From positions 1,984,001-2,048,000 of the forward strand of contig OZ244865.1 in the NCBI GenBank assembly GCA_965221075.1: a stretch of DNA of 64,000 bases, given 5' to 3'. The translations under genes were made by a program, and so were the position numbers. Each line of letters begins with the position of its first letter. Position 1 is the stretch's first letter. This stretch comes from UBA2970 sp965221075. GTDB lineage: Bacteria > Verrucomicrobiota > Verrucomicrobiia > Limisphaerales > AAA164-E04. Below are positions 1 through 8,796 of this stretch, one piece after another. The notes under the pieces were generated by a model. That model saw only the letters and a list, made by a program, of their open reading frames with translations, ran no database searches and had not been told where the DNA came from.

Positions 1-1
1 A

Positions 2-403
2 TGGCTGGACGACCGGAACGGATCCCCCGAGCTGGTGGTCGCCGACAGGGCCAACAAGCGACTGCAGTGGTTCGGCATGGACGGGGAGCACCTGCGCACC
101 CTGGGAGGATTCCTCTTTCCCGCAGACATCGACACCCACGGGGATCTGATGCTGGTCCCCGACCTGCACGCCCGCATCACCCTGCTGGGAAGGGACAACC
201 GGATCCTCGCCCAGCTGGGAGACGATCCCCAGTGGCGCTCCCAGGCGCTCGCCGACGGCTTCCGGATGCGCTCCCAGCCGGCCCGGTGGCGCGAGGGGCG
301 GTTCGTCCACCCCCACGACGCCTGCTTCGACGAGGACGGCAACATCTTCGTCGCCGAATGGGTAGCGGGGGGACGCGTCACCAAGCTGAGGAAGATTACG
401 TGA
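2..403 (+). CDS. NHL-repeat / six-bladed beta-propeller protein, C-terminal fragment
   Basis: The reading frame is open from the window edge, so the 5' part of the gene is missing. The visible ~133 residues contain two NHL-like blades: one around VVADRANKRLQWF and one around HPHDACFDEDGNIFVAEW, each with the Asp/Asn-rich turn followed by a hydrophobic strand. Such propellers are usually secreted or periplasmic binding domains, and in PVC bacteria they often sit beside sulfatases. The stop codon overlaps the GTG start of the sulfatase gene (GTGA), so the two genes are probably translationally coupled. The ligand cannot be told from the sequence. Confidence 0.75.
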   Translation, partial: WLDDRNGSPELVVADRANKRLQWFGMDGEHLRTLGGFLFPADIDTHGDLMLVPDLHARITLLGRDNRILAQLGDDPQWRSQALADGFRMRSQPARWREGRFVHPHDACFDEDGNIFVAEWVAGGRVTKLRKIT

Positions 404-1818
404 AGCCCTCCCTGCTGCTCCCCGTCCTGCTCTCCTTCCTGGCCGGGGTCCTGGGCGCAGAGAACCGGCCCAACATCGTCCTCTGCATGGCCGACGACCA
501 CGGATGGGCCGACGCGGGCTACCAGGGACACGCCTTCGTCAGGACGCCGCACCTGGACGCGATGGCGAGGGACGGCCTGCGCTTCGACCGCTGGTACGCC
601 GCATCGCCGGTCTGCAGCCCCACCCGAGCCAGCTGCCTTACCGGACGCCATCCCTCCCGCATCGGGATCCCCTCGGCCAATTCCGGGCACCTCAGGTCCC
701 AGGAGATCACCCTGGCAGAAGTCCTGCGCCGGGAGGGGTACGCCACCGGGCACTTCGGGAAGTGGCATCTCGGAACCCTGACCCGGGACGAGCCGGACGC
801 CAACCGGGGCGGCCAGGAGAAGAACAGGCCGCACTACTCGCCGCCCTGGGACAACGGCTTCGAGCGATGCTTCTCGACCGAGTCCAAGGTGCCCACCTTC
901 GACCCAATGCTCAATCCGCCCGGGGTGGCCCGGGAGGCGAAGCGGGGAGTGCCCGAGGGAGGCTACTTCGGCACCGCCTACTGGACCGGACCGGGGCGGA
1001 AGGTCCCCTGGGAGCGCCTCCGGGGCGACGATTCGGCGCTGATCATGGACCAGGCCCTGGACTTCGTCGAGGAAGCCCGCCGCCAGGGACGGCCCTTCCT
1101 CGCGGTGATCTGGTTCCACGCCCCGCACACCCCGGTCCTGGCCGGCGAGGAGCACCGCTCGCTCTATCCCGGCCATCCCCACGGGCTCTACGGCCAGCAC
1201 TACCACGGATGCCTCTCGGCGATGGACCAGCAGGTGGGCCGGCTGCGCGCACGCCTCGACAGCCTGGGCCTGTCGGAAGACTCCATGATCTGGTACTGCT
1301 CCGACAACGGGCCCGAAGGCAGCGAGAGGAACGGAGCCGGAAGCGCCGCACCCTTCCGGGGCCGCAAGCGGAGCCTCCACGAGGGGGGAGTCCGGGTGCC
1401 CGCCCTGCTGGTCTGGCCCCAAGTGGTGCGCCCCGGGAGGCGGACCTCCATGCCCTGCGTGACCAGCGACTACTTTCCCACCGTGCTCGACGCGCTAGGC
1501 CTTCCCCTGCCCGAACGGCCCCTCGACGGAATCAGCCTGATGCCCCTGCTGCGGGGAGAGGCGCAGAAGCGTCCCGGGCCGATCGGATTCCACTTCCGGA
1601 ACATGGCAGCCTACAGCGGGGAGCGGTTCAAGCTGGTGCGAAGCAGCGAGGGCGTGGAGCTGTACGATCTCCTCGCCGATCCCTCGGAGACCACCGGCAT
1701 CTCGGATCGGCTCCCCGGGGTGGCCGAGGACTACCTCGAGGGCCTCGAGGCCTGGATCGAGTCCTGCCGGCGATCCGCCTCGGGGAAGGACTACCCTTCC
1801 CTGCCCGCTCCGAAGTAG
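400..1818 (+). CDS. secreted family S1 sulfatase (formylglycine type)
   Basis: Predicted type I sulfatase that hydrolyses sulfate esters, probably of polysaccharides, outside the cytoplasm. The chosen GTG start gives a 472-residue protein beginning with a signal peptide (KPSLLLPVLLSFLAGVLGA), followed by the metal-binding NIVLCMADDHGWAD segment. The sulfatase signature CSPTRASCLTG has its modifiable Cys at residue 72. A His-rich HAPHTPV motif and the C-terminal LYDLLADPSET motif, both typical of the family, are also present. Conversion of Cys72 to formylglycine needs a maturase (FGE or anSME) that is not in this window. The gene overlaps the upstream NHL gene by 4 bp, and its 3' end overlaps the convergent oxidoreductase gene by 28 bp. 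The substrate is unknown. Confidence 0.93.
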   Translation: MKPSLLLPVLLSFLAGVLGAENRPNIVLCMADDHGWADAGYQGHAFVRTPHLDAMARDGLRFDRWYAASPVCSPTRASCLTGRHPSRIGIPSANSGHLRSQEITLAEVLRREGYATGHFGKWHLGTLTRDEPDANRGGQEKNRPHYSPPWDNGFERCFSTESKVPTFDPMLNPPGVAREAKRGVPEGGYFGTAYWTGPGRKVPWERLRGDDSALIMDQALDFVEEARRQGRPFLAVIWFHAPHTPVLAGEEHRSLYPGHPHGLYGQHYHGCLSAMDQQVGRLRARLDSLGLSEDSMIWYCSDNGPEGSERNGAGSAAPFRGRKRSLHEGGVRVPALLVWPQVVRPGRRTSMPCVTSDYFPTVLDALGLPLPERPLDGISLMPLLRGEAQKRPGPIGFHFRNMAAYSGERFKLVRSSEGVELYDLLADPSETTGISDRLPGVAEDYLEGLEAWIESCRRSASGKDYPSLPAPK

Positions 1819-2885
1819 ATCATCCTGCCGGTGCGGTAGGACTCGTCGGCCGCCGCAACGATGCGCATGGAGTTGAGGGCGTCCTCGTGTTCGGCCGACA
1901 GGTCGAGATCCTTCCGGATGGCATCGAGAAGGTGGAGCTGCTCCCGGCGGCACAGCTCGTCGTGGTCCGGCTCGTCGGCCATGTCGATCCAGTCGTCGGT
2001 CCGGGCCAGGTTGCCGCTGGCGTCTAGATCCGAGTGGTGCAGGCGCAGCGATTCGGTCCTGGTGTGGGCGTCCACCTGGGAGGAGGCTCCCTGGCCGGCA
2101 GCGCTGCGCGCCTCGATGGTCACGCACCCTTTGGGACCCACCACGTCCTTAACGAAGAAGGCCATTTCGCTCATCATCGGCCCCCACCCCGCCTCGTACC
2201 AGCCCACCGAGCCGTCCTCGAAGGCGACCTGCAGGTGGCCGTAGTTGATCTTGCCCACCGGAAGCTCGTCGCTCAGGCGGGCCCCCAGCCCCGACACCCT
2301 CAGGGGCCGGCTCCGGGTCATCTGGCACATCACGTCCACGTAGTGGACTCCGCAATCGACGATGGGCGAGATCGAGGACAACAAGTTCTTGTGGGTCGCC
2401 CACTCGGCCCCGGAAGACTGCTGGTTGAGGTTCATCCGCATCACCAGGGGCTTTCCCAGGGTGCGGGAGACCTCGATGAAGCGCTTCCAGCTGGGGTGGT
2501 GCCTGAGGATGTAGCCGATCGCCAGCTTGCGGTCCTTCTCCCTGGCCTTGGCCACCACGGCCTCCGCTTCGGCCACCGTCTCCGCCAGCGGCTTCTCTAT
2601 GAACACGTGGGCCCCGGCCTCCAGGGCCTGCAGCGCGTAGGAAGCGTGGGTGTCGGGATAGGTGGAGATGCTGACCACGTCGGGCCCGACCTCGGCCAGC
2701 GCCGAGGAGAACTCGCCGAACTCGGGGTACTTCCCTCCCAGCTCCTGGTTGAGGGCTCCCCGAGACTTTGCGGACCGGGTGACGATGCCGGCGATCCGGA
2801 AGCCCTCGATCCGGTGGTAGGCCAGGGCATGGGATCGTCCCATGTGGCCCGCACCGACGCACAATACCTTCAGTTCCCCGTCCAT
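1791..2885 (-). CDS. Gfo/Idh/MocA family NAD(P)-dependent oxidoreductase
   Basis: 364-residue cytosolic dehydrogenase, probably acting on a sugar or cyclitol. The N-terminal Rossmann fold carries the dinucleotide-binding VLCVGAGHMGRSHA motif within the first 20 residues, and the family hallmark EKP appears in HVFIEKPLAETVAEA. The remaining ~200 residues match the C-terminal alpha/beta substrate domain. The frame is open further upstream, but the ATG before DGELKVLCVG puts the Rossmann strand at the N-terminus and lies downstream of a plausible promoter. There is no signal peptide, unlike the Tat-exported paralogue at 15.9-17.2 kb. It is convergent with the sulfatase gene. Confidence 0.92.
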   Translation of the reverse strand: MDGELKVLCVGAGHMGRSHALAYHRIEGFRIAGIVTRSAKSRGALNQELGGKYPEFGEFSSALAEVGPDVVSISTYPDTHASYALQALEAGAHVFIEKPLAETVAEAEAVVAKAREKDRKLAIGYILRHHPSWKRFIEVSRTLGKPLVMRMNLNQQSSGAEWATHKNLLSSISPIVDCGVHYVDVMCQMTRSRPLRVSGLGARLSDELPVGKINYGHLQVAFEDGSVGWYEAGWGPMMSEMAFFVKDVVGPKGCVTIEARSAAGQGASSQVDAHTRTESLRLHHSDLDASGNLARTDDWIDMADEPDHDELCRREQLHLLDAIRKDLDLSAEHEDALNSMRIVAAADESYRTGRMIYFGAGREG

Positions 2886-2898
2886 GCTCAGTCCCAGG

Positions 2899-2926
2899 AT
2901 GCTAAGGATCGATCGCCATTTGTCAC
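2899..2926 (-). promoter_or_regulatory. predicted sigma-70-type promoter of the Gfo/Idh/MocA gene
   Basis: On the minus strand GTGACA is followed after 16 bp by TAGCAT, 13 nt before the ATG. The -10 fits the TAnnnT form seen repeatedly in this window. The -35 has one mismatch to TTGACA. Confidence 0.5.
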
Positions 2927-3030
2927 CGGAACTCCACATGGATGCAGAAAAAAGTTCCATGATTGGCCCCGACCGCGGATCGCCGTAGTCTGTCCCCCGC
3001 TCCTCGCACCAACTGTCCCCTATTCTCCAG

Positions 3031-4401
3031 ATGAAGACCAAGCTTCAGATCCTGGCCGCAATCCTCCTGTCGGCAGCTCCCCTGCCGATCCAGGCACAGT
3101 CCTACCTGATCCAGTCTGGGCCCATGATCGGCCACGTGGACGACGACGAGGTCCGCGTCTGGCTGCGGGCCAAGGCCGGCTCCGAAGTCTCCGGCGAGCT
3201 GCGCCAGGGCCGGAGCGTCCACCGGCCGGCCCGCACCGAGGATCTGGGCAGCGGATTCCAGGTCGTCCACTTCCGGAATCTGGATCCCGGGACCAGCTAC
3301 CGTGCCCGCCTTGCGGTCGGGCGTGGCGACGATCCGGAGGAGACGGTGGAACTGAAGGTGAGGACCGCCCCTTCCCCGGCCCAGACCGGCAAGGTCCGGG
3401 TGGCTTTCGGCTCCTGCAGCAAGCTCTCGATGTACGGTTCGGGCCGCATCTACAAGGCCATCGCCCGCGAGCGTCCCGACATGGCCATCTTTGTGGGGGA
3501 CAACTCCTACTTCATCGTGGGCGACGGCTCCAAGAGCCACTTCGGAACCACAGGCCCCAAGGGAGACTGGAACACCCTGGAAGGGATGACCCACCGCCAC
3601 CTGGTCACCCGAGACCACCCCGATCTGCAGAAGATGTTCCGCCGGGTCGCCACCTACGCGGTATGGGACGACCACGACTACGGCCCCGACAACGCCGACT
3701 CGCTCTTCCCCCTCAAGGAGGAAGCGCTGCTCGCCTTCCGGAGGCTGTGGGCCAACCCGGCCTACGGAACCCCCTCGATCCCCGGCATATTCTCCACCTT
3801 CCGCCATGGCCCGGTCCAGGTGTTCCTGATGGACGACCGCTACCACAAGTACTCCCCCCAGCGGCACAAGGACACCACTCCCGAGAAGGGACGCATCTGG
3901 GGCCCGGAGCAGACCGGCTGGCTGCTGGAGGAGCTGCGCCAGTCCGACGCTCCGGTCAAGATCGTAGCCAACGGGACCCAGGTGCTCAGCCGCTCCGAAT
4001 CGGGCGAAGGGCACTACCGCGAAGCGATCGAGGAGATCGAGCGTGTGCTCTCCTTCGTCGAGGAGCACCGGATCGGCGGCCTGGTCTTCGCCACAGGCGA
4101 CCGCCACTACAGCGAGGCCCTGCAGCAGGTCCTGCCTAGCGGCACCCTGATCGCCGAATGCACCAGCTCCCCATTGCAGCAGAACCAGAAGGTGGGCCCC
4201 TTCGACGGCAACTCCCACCCGGCAAGGCTCTGGTCGATGAAGGGAAACAACTACGGCCTGATCACGGTGGAGGTGGAAGCAGGCGGCCAGGGCACCGTCG
4301 CCTTCGAGACCCGGGACGAGAGAAACCAGACTTGCGCGGTCAAGGGAAGCTTCTGCCGCACCACCTGGTCCCTGGAGGATCTGCAGTACGGCGAGCGCTG
4401 A
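3031..4401 (+). CDS. PhoD-like metallophosphatase, secreted
   Basis: 456-residue protein of the alkaline phosphatase D / PhoD-like superfamily, predicted to hydrolyse phosphate mono- or diesters. It starts with a Sec signal peptide ending near PIQAQS. A Fn3-like PhoD N-terminal domain follows (about residues 25-115), then the metallophosphatase core. Core metal-binding motifs are VAFGSCSK, FVGDNSYF and VWDDHDYGPDN, with ATGDRHYSE near the C-terminus. These match the GSCS, GDxxY, WDDHDxxxN and GDxHxSE pattern of the family. It is divergent from the oxidoreductase gene. A TATTCT hexamer lies 4 nt upstream of the ATG. The physiological substrate is unknown. Confidence 0.9.
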   Translation: MKTKLQILAAILLSAAPLPIQAQSYLIQSGPMIGHVDDDEVRVWLRAKAGSEVSGELRQGRSVHRPARTEDLGSGFQVVHFRNLDPGTSYRARLAVGRGDDPEETVELKVRTAPSPAQTGKVRVAFGSCSKLSMYGSGRIYKAIARERPDMAIFVGDNSYFIVGDGSKSHFGTTGPKGDWNTLEGMTHRHLVTRDHPDLQKMFRRVATYAVWDDHDYGPDNADSLFPLKEEALLAFRRLWANPAYGTPSIPGIFSTFRHGPVQVFLMDDRYHKYSPQRHKDTTPEKGRIWGPEQTGWLLEELRQSDAPVKIVANGTQVLSRSESGEGHYREAIEEIERVLSFVEEHRIGGLVFATGDRHYSEALQQVLPSGTLIAECTSSPLQQNQKVGPFDGNSHPARLWSMKGNNYGLITVEVEAGGQGTVAFETRDERNQTCAVKGSFCRTTWSLEDLQYGER

Positions 4402-4658
4402 ATCCTTCGGCGCCTCCTCCCTGCTGCCGACCATCGCGCCTCCTGTCCAGCCGCCGGTCAGCCCGACGCGCCGGACCATCAATCCTCGAAAGATCCGGAA
4501 CCGGAGCGGCAAGGAATCGCTACGCCAGGCCAGCTCCTGATCTTGAAGCTGGCTCAGACTGCCTGGACAGCTCTTCCTGCACGCCATTCAGCAGAGGCCT
4601 CGTGTTCGATTGTTCGCTCGGCGAGCCTGTGCAGATCGCATCTGCGCATGCAAAGAAA

Positions 4659-4690
4659 CGGGCGGTGGCCTTTGCAAAGGCCACCGCCCG
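4659..4690 (-). terminator. intrinsic terminator of the glnK-amt operon
   Basis: A perfect 15-bp inverted repeat with a 2-nt loop (cgggcggtggccttt and its complement) lies 25 bp past the amt stop codon. Read on the minus strand, the stem is followed by a T-rich tract (tttcttt). Confidence 0.9.
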
Positions 4691-4715
4691 TCGGAGGAAT
4701 CAGGTAATCCGCTGA

Positions 4716-6083
4716 TCAGTTCTCGGAGACTTGCTGAAAGTTCGGATAGGCCTCGATGCCGTGCTCGGTGATATCCAGTCCCTTGAACTCCTCCTCGTCT
4801 GTGACCCGCACTCCCATCACCAGCTTGAGGATCCCGAAGCATGCCAGGCTGAAGAGGAAAGCGAATCCGCAGACGCTGAACGTACCGATGATTTGCCACT
4901 TCAGGCTCATCTCCTCCGCGAAGATGCCCACGGCTACCGTTCCCCAGATGCCGCAGACTCCATGCACCGAGATGGCTCCCACCGGGTCGTCGATGCGGAT
5001 CCGATCCAGGAAGATGATGGAGAACAGGACAATGGCGCCTGCTATGAGCCCGATCAGAGCAGATGCGAGGACCGAGACGGAATCGGCACCGGCAGTGATC
5101 CCCACGAGACCCGCCAGCACCCCGTTGAGGGCCATGCTCAGATCCGGCTTCTTGAGCACTGCCCAGGAAAGGACAATCGTGGCAAGCCCGCCAGCGGCGG
5201 CGGCAATCGAAGTGGTAACGAAAACCACGGAGATCGCCGACGGATCTGCGCTCAGGACAGAGCCTCCGTTGAATCCGAACCATCCGAACCACAGGAGGAA
5301 GACTCCCACAGTAGCCAGAGGCAAACTGTGCCCGGGAATGGGACGCATGCGCCCTCCCTTCAGGTACTTGCCCTTGCGGGGTCCCAGAATGATCACGCAG
5401 GCAAGCGCAGCGAAGCCTCCTACTCCGTGAACCAGGCTCGATCCGGCGAAGTCGTAGAACGAATTGTCAGAGAGCCATCCCCCACCCCACTGCCAGGAGC
5501 CGGTGATTGGGTACGCGATGGTCACCAGCAGCACGACAAAGATCATGAACGAGGACAGCTTCACCCGTTCGGCTACGGCGCCCGAGACGATTGTGGCGGC
5601 AGTAGCAGCGAACATCGCCTGGAAGATGAAATCGGTCCAGATGGTGTATTGACTACCGTACCCGGTGGTCAGGTTGCCTACCTCGCCTGCTGCATCGATC
5701 GAGCTGGGGATCGGACTCCCCATAGCAAAGAATTCCGAGATCGACCAGCCGCCTCCTGGGTACATGGCGTTGAAGCCCCAGAGAGCGTAGGCGAGAATGC
5801 CGGCGCAGATGATGAATACGTTCTTGAAGAGAACGTTGACCGTGTTCTTCTGACGGGTCAGGCCCACCTCCAGGGTGGAGAAGCCCAGGTGCATGATGAA
5901 GACCAGGGCAGCGGCGAGCAGCACCCACAGGTTGTTCACCATGAATTTAGTGAACTGGTTTCCCAGTTCCGTGAATCCTTCGTAGTCGGAGAACGAGGAC
6001 GCCTCCTGGGCGAGGACCGGTGCGTGACCCAGGCCGCCGAAGGCGAGAGCCAGAGCCAGCAGCGCAAGCAGTTGTCTTTTCAT
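4716..6083 (-). CDS. amt: ammonium transporter (Amt/MEP/Rh family)
   Basis: 455-residue integral membrane channel for ammonium/ammonia uptake. An N-terminal signal peptide (ending APVLAQE) is followed by about 11 membrane helices with family segments such as DFAGSSLVHGVGGFAAL, PLATVGVFLLWFGWFGFN and VHGVCGIWGTVAVGIF, which carry the conserved pore His residues. The C-terminal tail ends in EAYPNF, typical of the PII-interacting Amt tail. The start lies 39 bp after the PII gene on the same strand, forming the classical glnK-amtB pair. Expression is probably driven by the sigma-54 promoter upstream of glnK and ended by the hairpin at 4659-4690. Confidence 0.97.
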   Translation of the reverse strand: MKRQLLALLALALAFGGLGHAPVLAQEASSFSDYEGFTELGNQFTKFMVNNLWVLLAAALVFIMHLGFSTLEVGLTRQKNTVNVLFKNVFIICAGILAYALWGFNAMYPGGGWSISEFFAMGSPIPSSIDAAGEVGNLTTGYGSQYTIWTDFIFQAMFAATAATIVSGAVAERVKLSSFMIFVVLLVTIAYPITGSWQWGGGWLSDNSFYDFAGSSLVHGVGGFAALACVIILGPRKGKYLKGGRMRPIPGHSLPLATVGVFLLWFGWFGFNGGSVLSADPSAISVVFVTTSIAAAAGGLATIVLSWAVLKKPDLSMALNGVLAGLVGITAGADSVSVLASALIGLIAGAIVLFSIIFLDRIRIDDPVGAISVHGVCGIWGTVAVGIFAEEMSLKWQIIGTFSVCGFAFLFSLACFGILKLVMGVRVTDEEEFKGLDITEHGIEAYPNFQQVSEN

Positions 6084-6122
6084 TGATCGATCGCTCTGTC
6101 GTGTGATTTCGGCTGGGTGGGC

Positions 6123-6461
6123 TCAGACTGCCTGATCGCCGCTCTCCTCTGTGCGGATCCGGACTGCCTGCTCGATGTTGCTGACGAACACCTTTCCGTC
6201 GCCGATCTTCCCGGTCTTGGCCGCCTTGACGATGACGCCGATTGCCGCTTCGCAGACTGCGTCGGAGATCACCACCTCAACCTTGACCTTGGGCAGGAAA
6301 TCGACGGTGTACTCGCTTCCCCGGTAGATCTCGGTGTGGCCCTTCTGGCGCCCGAAGCCCTTCACCTCGATGACCGTCATGCCCTCGACGCCCACCTCGC
6401 TGAGTGCGTCCTTTACGTCCTCAAGCTTGAAAGGCTTGATGATCGCTTCGATTTTCTTCAT
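6123..6461 (-). CDS. glnK: nitrogen regulatory protein P-II (GlnK/GlnB)
   Basis: 112-residue PII signal protein, exactly the canonical length when the MKKIEAIIKPFKL start is used; a TTG 18 nt upstream is less likely. The T-loop reads YRGSEYTVDFLPK, with the uridylylatable Tyr at position 51. The ATP/2-oxoglutarate region TGKIGDGKVFV and the C-terminal strand are intact. PII trimers sense 2-oxoglutarate and ATP/ADP and plug the Amt channel when nitrogen is sufficient. Adjacency to amt supports a GlnK role rather than a glutamine-synthetase-linked GlnB. A sigma-54 promoter lies just upstream. Confidence 0.97.
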   Translation of the reverse strand: MKKIEAIIKPFKLEDVKDALSEVGVEGMTVIEVKGFGRQKGHTEIYRGSEYTVDFLPKVKVEVVISDAVCEAAIGVIVKAAKTGKIGDGKVFVSNIEQAVRIRTEESGDQAV

Positions 6462-6498
6462 GGCTTGCTGTCGTTCCAACCGACGGTCTTCCCTGGGA

Positions 6499-6513
6499 GC
6501 ACATTGCGTGCCA
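6499..6513 (-). promoter_or_regulatory. sigma-54 (-24/-12) promoter for glnK-amt
   Basis: The minus strand reads TGGCACGCAATGTGC, matching the RpoN consensus TGGCACG-N4-TTGC at all but one fixed position, with GG and GC dinucleotides at the required spacing. The expected transcript start is about 25 nt before the glnK ATG. NtrC-type activation is expected from known glnK-amtB biology; no activator gene is in the window. Confidence 0.88.
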
Positions 6514-6687
6514 TTCCTCCAATTTGCGAAGTCAAGTCGTTGATGGAAAACAGGATATCTGGCGGAAGCAGGGTCCAGGAGGCTGGTTCAGGGCATCGTG
6601 CCTGATTCAAATCGGGCAGGGCGCCCTAATTCGAACAGAACCTTTTCGGGTTTGCTCAGGCAGGGTTCCAACGATACAAAGGGGCCC

Positions 6688-7641
6688 ATGACCATGAATG
6701 CCAAGTCTCTGCCGAGGCGCGACTTCCTGGCGGGTGCGGCTGCTCTAGCAGCCGTCCCCCTTGTGCACGGACAGGAAGCAGCTCCATCAGAGGTCGATCC
6801 GCTCGTCCGCCCTCCAGAGGGAAAGTCCCTGCTGCTGTCATGCAAGCTGGGCATGATCGCCCGCGAGTCGGAGGGCCGCACTCTTTCCCTGACAGAAAGG
6901 CTCTCCCTGGCCGGCGAAGCCGGATTCGACGGCGTGGATCTGGACCAAGCCCAGGAATACACGGCGAATGAGGCCCGCCAGGCAGTGCAGGAGTCGGGTG
7001 TCTTCGTGCACAACGCCATCAACCACGCCCACTGGAGACAGAGGCTGACCTCTCCAGATCCGGCACAGAGAGCCCAGGGTTCCAGCAACATCGCCCACTG
7101 CATCCGCGTCTCTCATGCATGCGGCGGCAACGGTGTGCTGATCGTCATCGGAAGAGACAGCGACGGTCCGGCCGAAGTTGTCGAAGAGAGGGCCCGTGCG
7201 GAAATACGAAAGCTGATTCCCCTCGCCGCCTCTATGGGACAGCCCATCTTGATCGAGAACGTCTGGAACGGTATGTTCTACGATCACCAGAGGCCGGCGC
7301 CGCCGGAGCAGTCGGCGGAGGCCTTCGTGCGGTTCGTGGACAGCTTCGACAGTCCCTGGGTAGGCATGTACTTCGACATCGGCAACCACTGGAAGTACGG
7401 CCAGCCCGGAGAATGGATCCGGAGCTTTGGCCGACGCTGCGTCAAGCTCGACGTGAAAGGGTACAGCAGAGCCGAGAACGGCTGGGCCGACATCGGCGAA
7501 GGAGATCTCCCCTGGGCCGACGTGCGGAAGGCCCTGAAGGACATTGGCTTCGCTGGCTGGGCCACAGCCGAGACTAGCGGAGGCGGCCTGAAGAGGCTGA
7601 CTCTAGTCAGGGAGCAGATGCAGAAGGTCTTTGGTATCTGA
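6688..7641 (+). CDS. Tat-exported sugar phosphate isomerase/epimerase-like TIM-barrel protein
   Basis: 317-residue protein with a twin-arginine signal (SLPRRDFLAGAAALAAVPLVHG) followed by an AP-endonuclease-2/xylose-isomerase-like TIM barrel. Visible barrel segments include FDGVDLDQAQEYTANE, LIVIGRDSDG, ILIENVWNGMFYD, VGMYFDIGNHW and VKLDVKGY. These supply the Glu, Asp, His and Asp residues expected for metal binding. The start is set by ATG preceded by AAAGGGG and by placement of the Tat motif. In this lineage such proteins usually act in extracytoplasmic sugar or inositol catabolism. It stands alone between the glnK promoter region and the pseudopilin. The substrate is unknown. Confidence 0.88.
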   Translation: MTMNAKSLPRRDFLAGAAALAAVPLVHGQEAAPSEVDPLVRPPEGKSLLLSCKLGMIARESEGRTLSLTERLSLAGEAGFDGVDLDQAQEYTANEARQAVQESGVFVHNAINHAHWRQRLTSPDPAQRAQGSSNIAHCIRVSHACGGNGVLIVIGRDSDGPAEVVEERARAEIRKLIPLAASMGQPILIENVWNGMFYDHQRPAPPEQSAEAFVRFVDSFDSPWVGMYFDIGNHWKYGQPGEWIRSFGRRCVKLDVKGYSRAENGWADIGEGDLPWADVRKALKDIGFAGWATAETSGGGLKRLTLVREQMQKVFGI

Positions 7642-7813
7642 AAGGCTCCTAGCCGCCTCCTGCAAAGCCAATGGAGAGATGTTCGGGACGAGGCATATCC
7701 TGGGCATGCGTGAGCGGCAATGATCGGAAAAGATCGCTCTACGCCATCCTCGCAGAGGCCTTGAGCCAGGCTTGACTCCCATTCCGAAAGCGAACACGGT
7801 TCTCCGCATTCCC

Positions 7814-8620
7814 ATGAACACCCCGCGACCTATTCGCCTTAGCCGTTCGGCCCTGGCCTTCACCCTGATCGAGCTGCTGGTGGTAATCGCCATCATAGCC
7901 ATCCTGGCAGGCATGCTCCTGCCGGCGCTCAGCAAGGCAAAGGAGAAGGCTCAAAAAATCAGCTGTCTGAACAACCTTCGGCAGCTGGGCCTTTTCATGC
8001 ACTACTATACAGACGAGAACGATGACTACTTCCCAGGACACCGCAACAACATCCGTGCTGGGCAGCCCAATGCCGGCAGCCAGTTCCACGACTGGTGGGG
8101 AGTTGCGATAGTCAGGGAAAGCCTTACCAACCTCTTCCGCTGCCCCTCTCTCAAGGGAAGGCGCCAGGATCTAGGTATCGACTGGACATGGGCCTTCGAC
8201 GCCCACCATGTAGGCTACGGATACAACGGCTTCTTCCTGGGATCGCATCCTCATACTCAAAACATATCCTACAATATAAAAGGCATTCAAGTAGGCAATT
8301 TCGTAAAGTTCAAGCGTGGAGGCGTTCTGAGCCCCACAGACAACCTGATTCTGGGAGACACCATGCCGAAAGCTGATAGTGGTGGAGTCTGGAGCTCGAG
8401 CCTTTGGTGGCCGTTCGCTGGGATGAACGAGGGCGACCTCCTCGAGGGGGTCGATCCCAACCGCCACGGGGGAGGCGGGAACGCGGTCTTCAACGACGGC
8501 CATGCCGAGTTCCGGAGAAGCGAAGCAATAAATCCCGACGGAAACCCAGCTAGTACCGGCACGGATGTAAATCTGGAATTCTGGGATCCCAAGCAGCGCA
8601 AAGTCGGTTTTGGCCGCTGA
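7814..8620 (+). CDS. prepilin-type protein with H-x9-DG motif
   Basis: 268-residue pseudopilin-like secreted protein. The class III prepilin leader is RSALAFTLIELLVVIAIIAI, with a basic N-terminus, the Phe at the cleavage site and Glu at +5, followed by one hydrophobic helix. Near the C-terminus the segment beginning HGGGGNAVFNDGHAEF fits the H-x9-DG prepilin-associated motif, abundant in Verrucomicrobiota, Planctomycetota and Lentisphaerota. Many paralogues per genome are usual, and their function is unclear (type II-like secretion or surface presentation). The ATG at 7814 is preferred because it keeps the leader short; an in-frame alternative lies 42 nt upstream. Confidence 0.92.
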   Translation: MNTPRPIRLSRSALAFTLIELLVVIAIIAILAGMLLPALSKAKEKAQKISCLNNLRQLGLFMHYYTDENDDYFPGHRNNIRAGQPNAGSQFHDWWGVAIVRESLTNLFRCPSLKGRRQDLGIDWTWAFDAHHVGYGYNGFFLGSHPHTQNISYNIKGIQVGNFVKFKRGGVLSPTDNLILGDTMPKADSGGVWSSSLWWPFAGMNEGDLLEGVDPNRHGGGGNAVFNDGHAEFRRSEAINPDGNPASTGTDVNLEFWDPKQRKVGFGR

Positions 8621-8638
8621 GAGCGCTCGTTCCTTGGG

Positions 8639-8655
8639 AGGTGGGCGACCCACCT
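8639..8655 (+). terminator. short hairpin after the pseudopilin gene
   Basis: aggtggg-cga-cccacct is a perfect 7-bp stem with a 3-nt loop, 19 bp past the stop codon. No U-tract follows, so intrinsic termination is uncertain. Confidence 0.4.
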
Positions 8656-8796
8656 GGCGGATATTCTCCAATCATAATGGAACCGCGCAACGCAGGTTCC
8701 AGATCCGCTCCTTACAAGGAATTACTGTTGAAGCCAACAGAGCTGCCAGTGAACACAAGCCCTTGATACGGGGGATTCTGGCAGCAGGACATCCAG

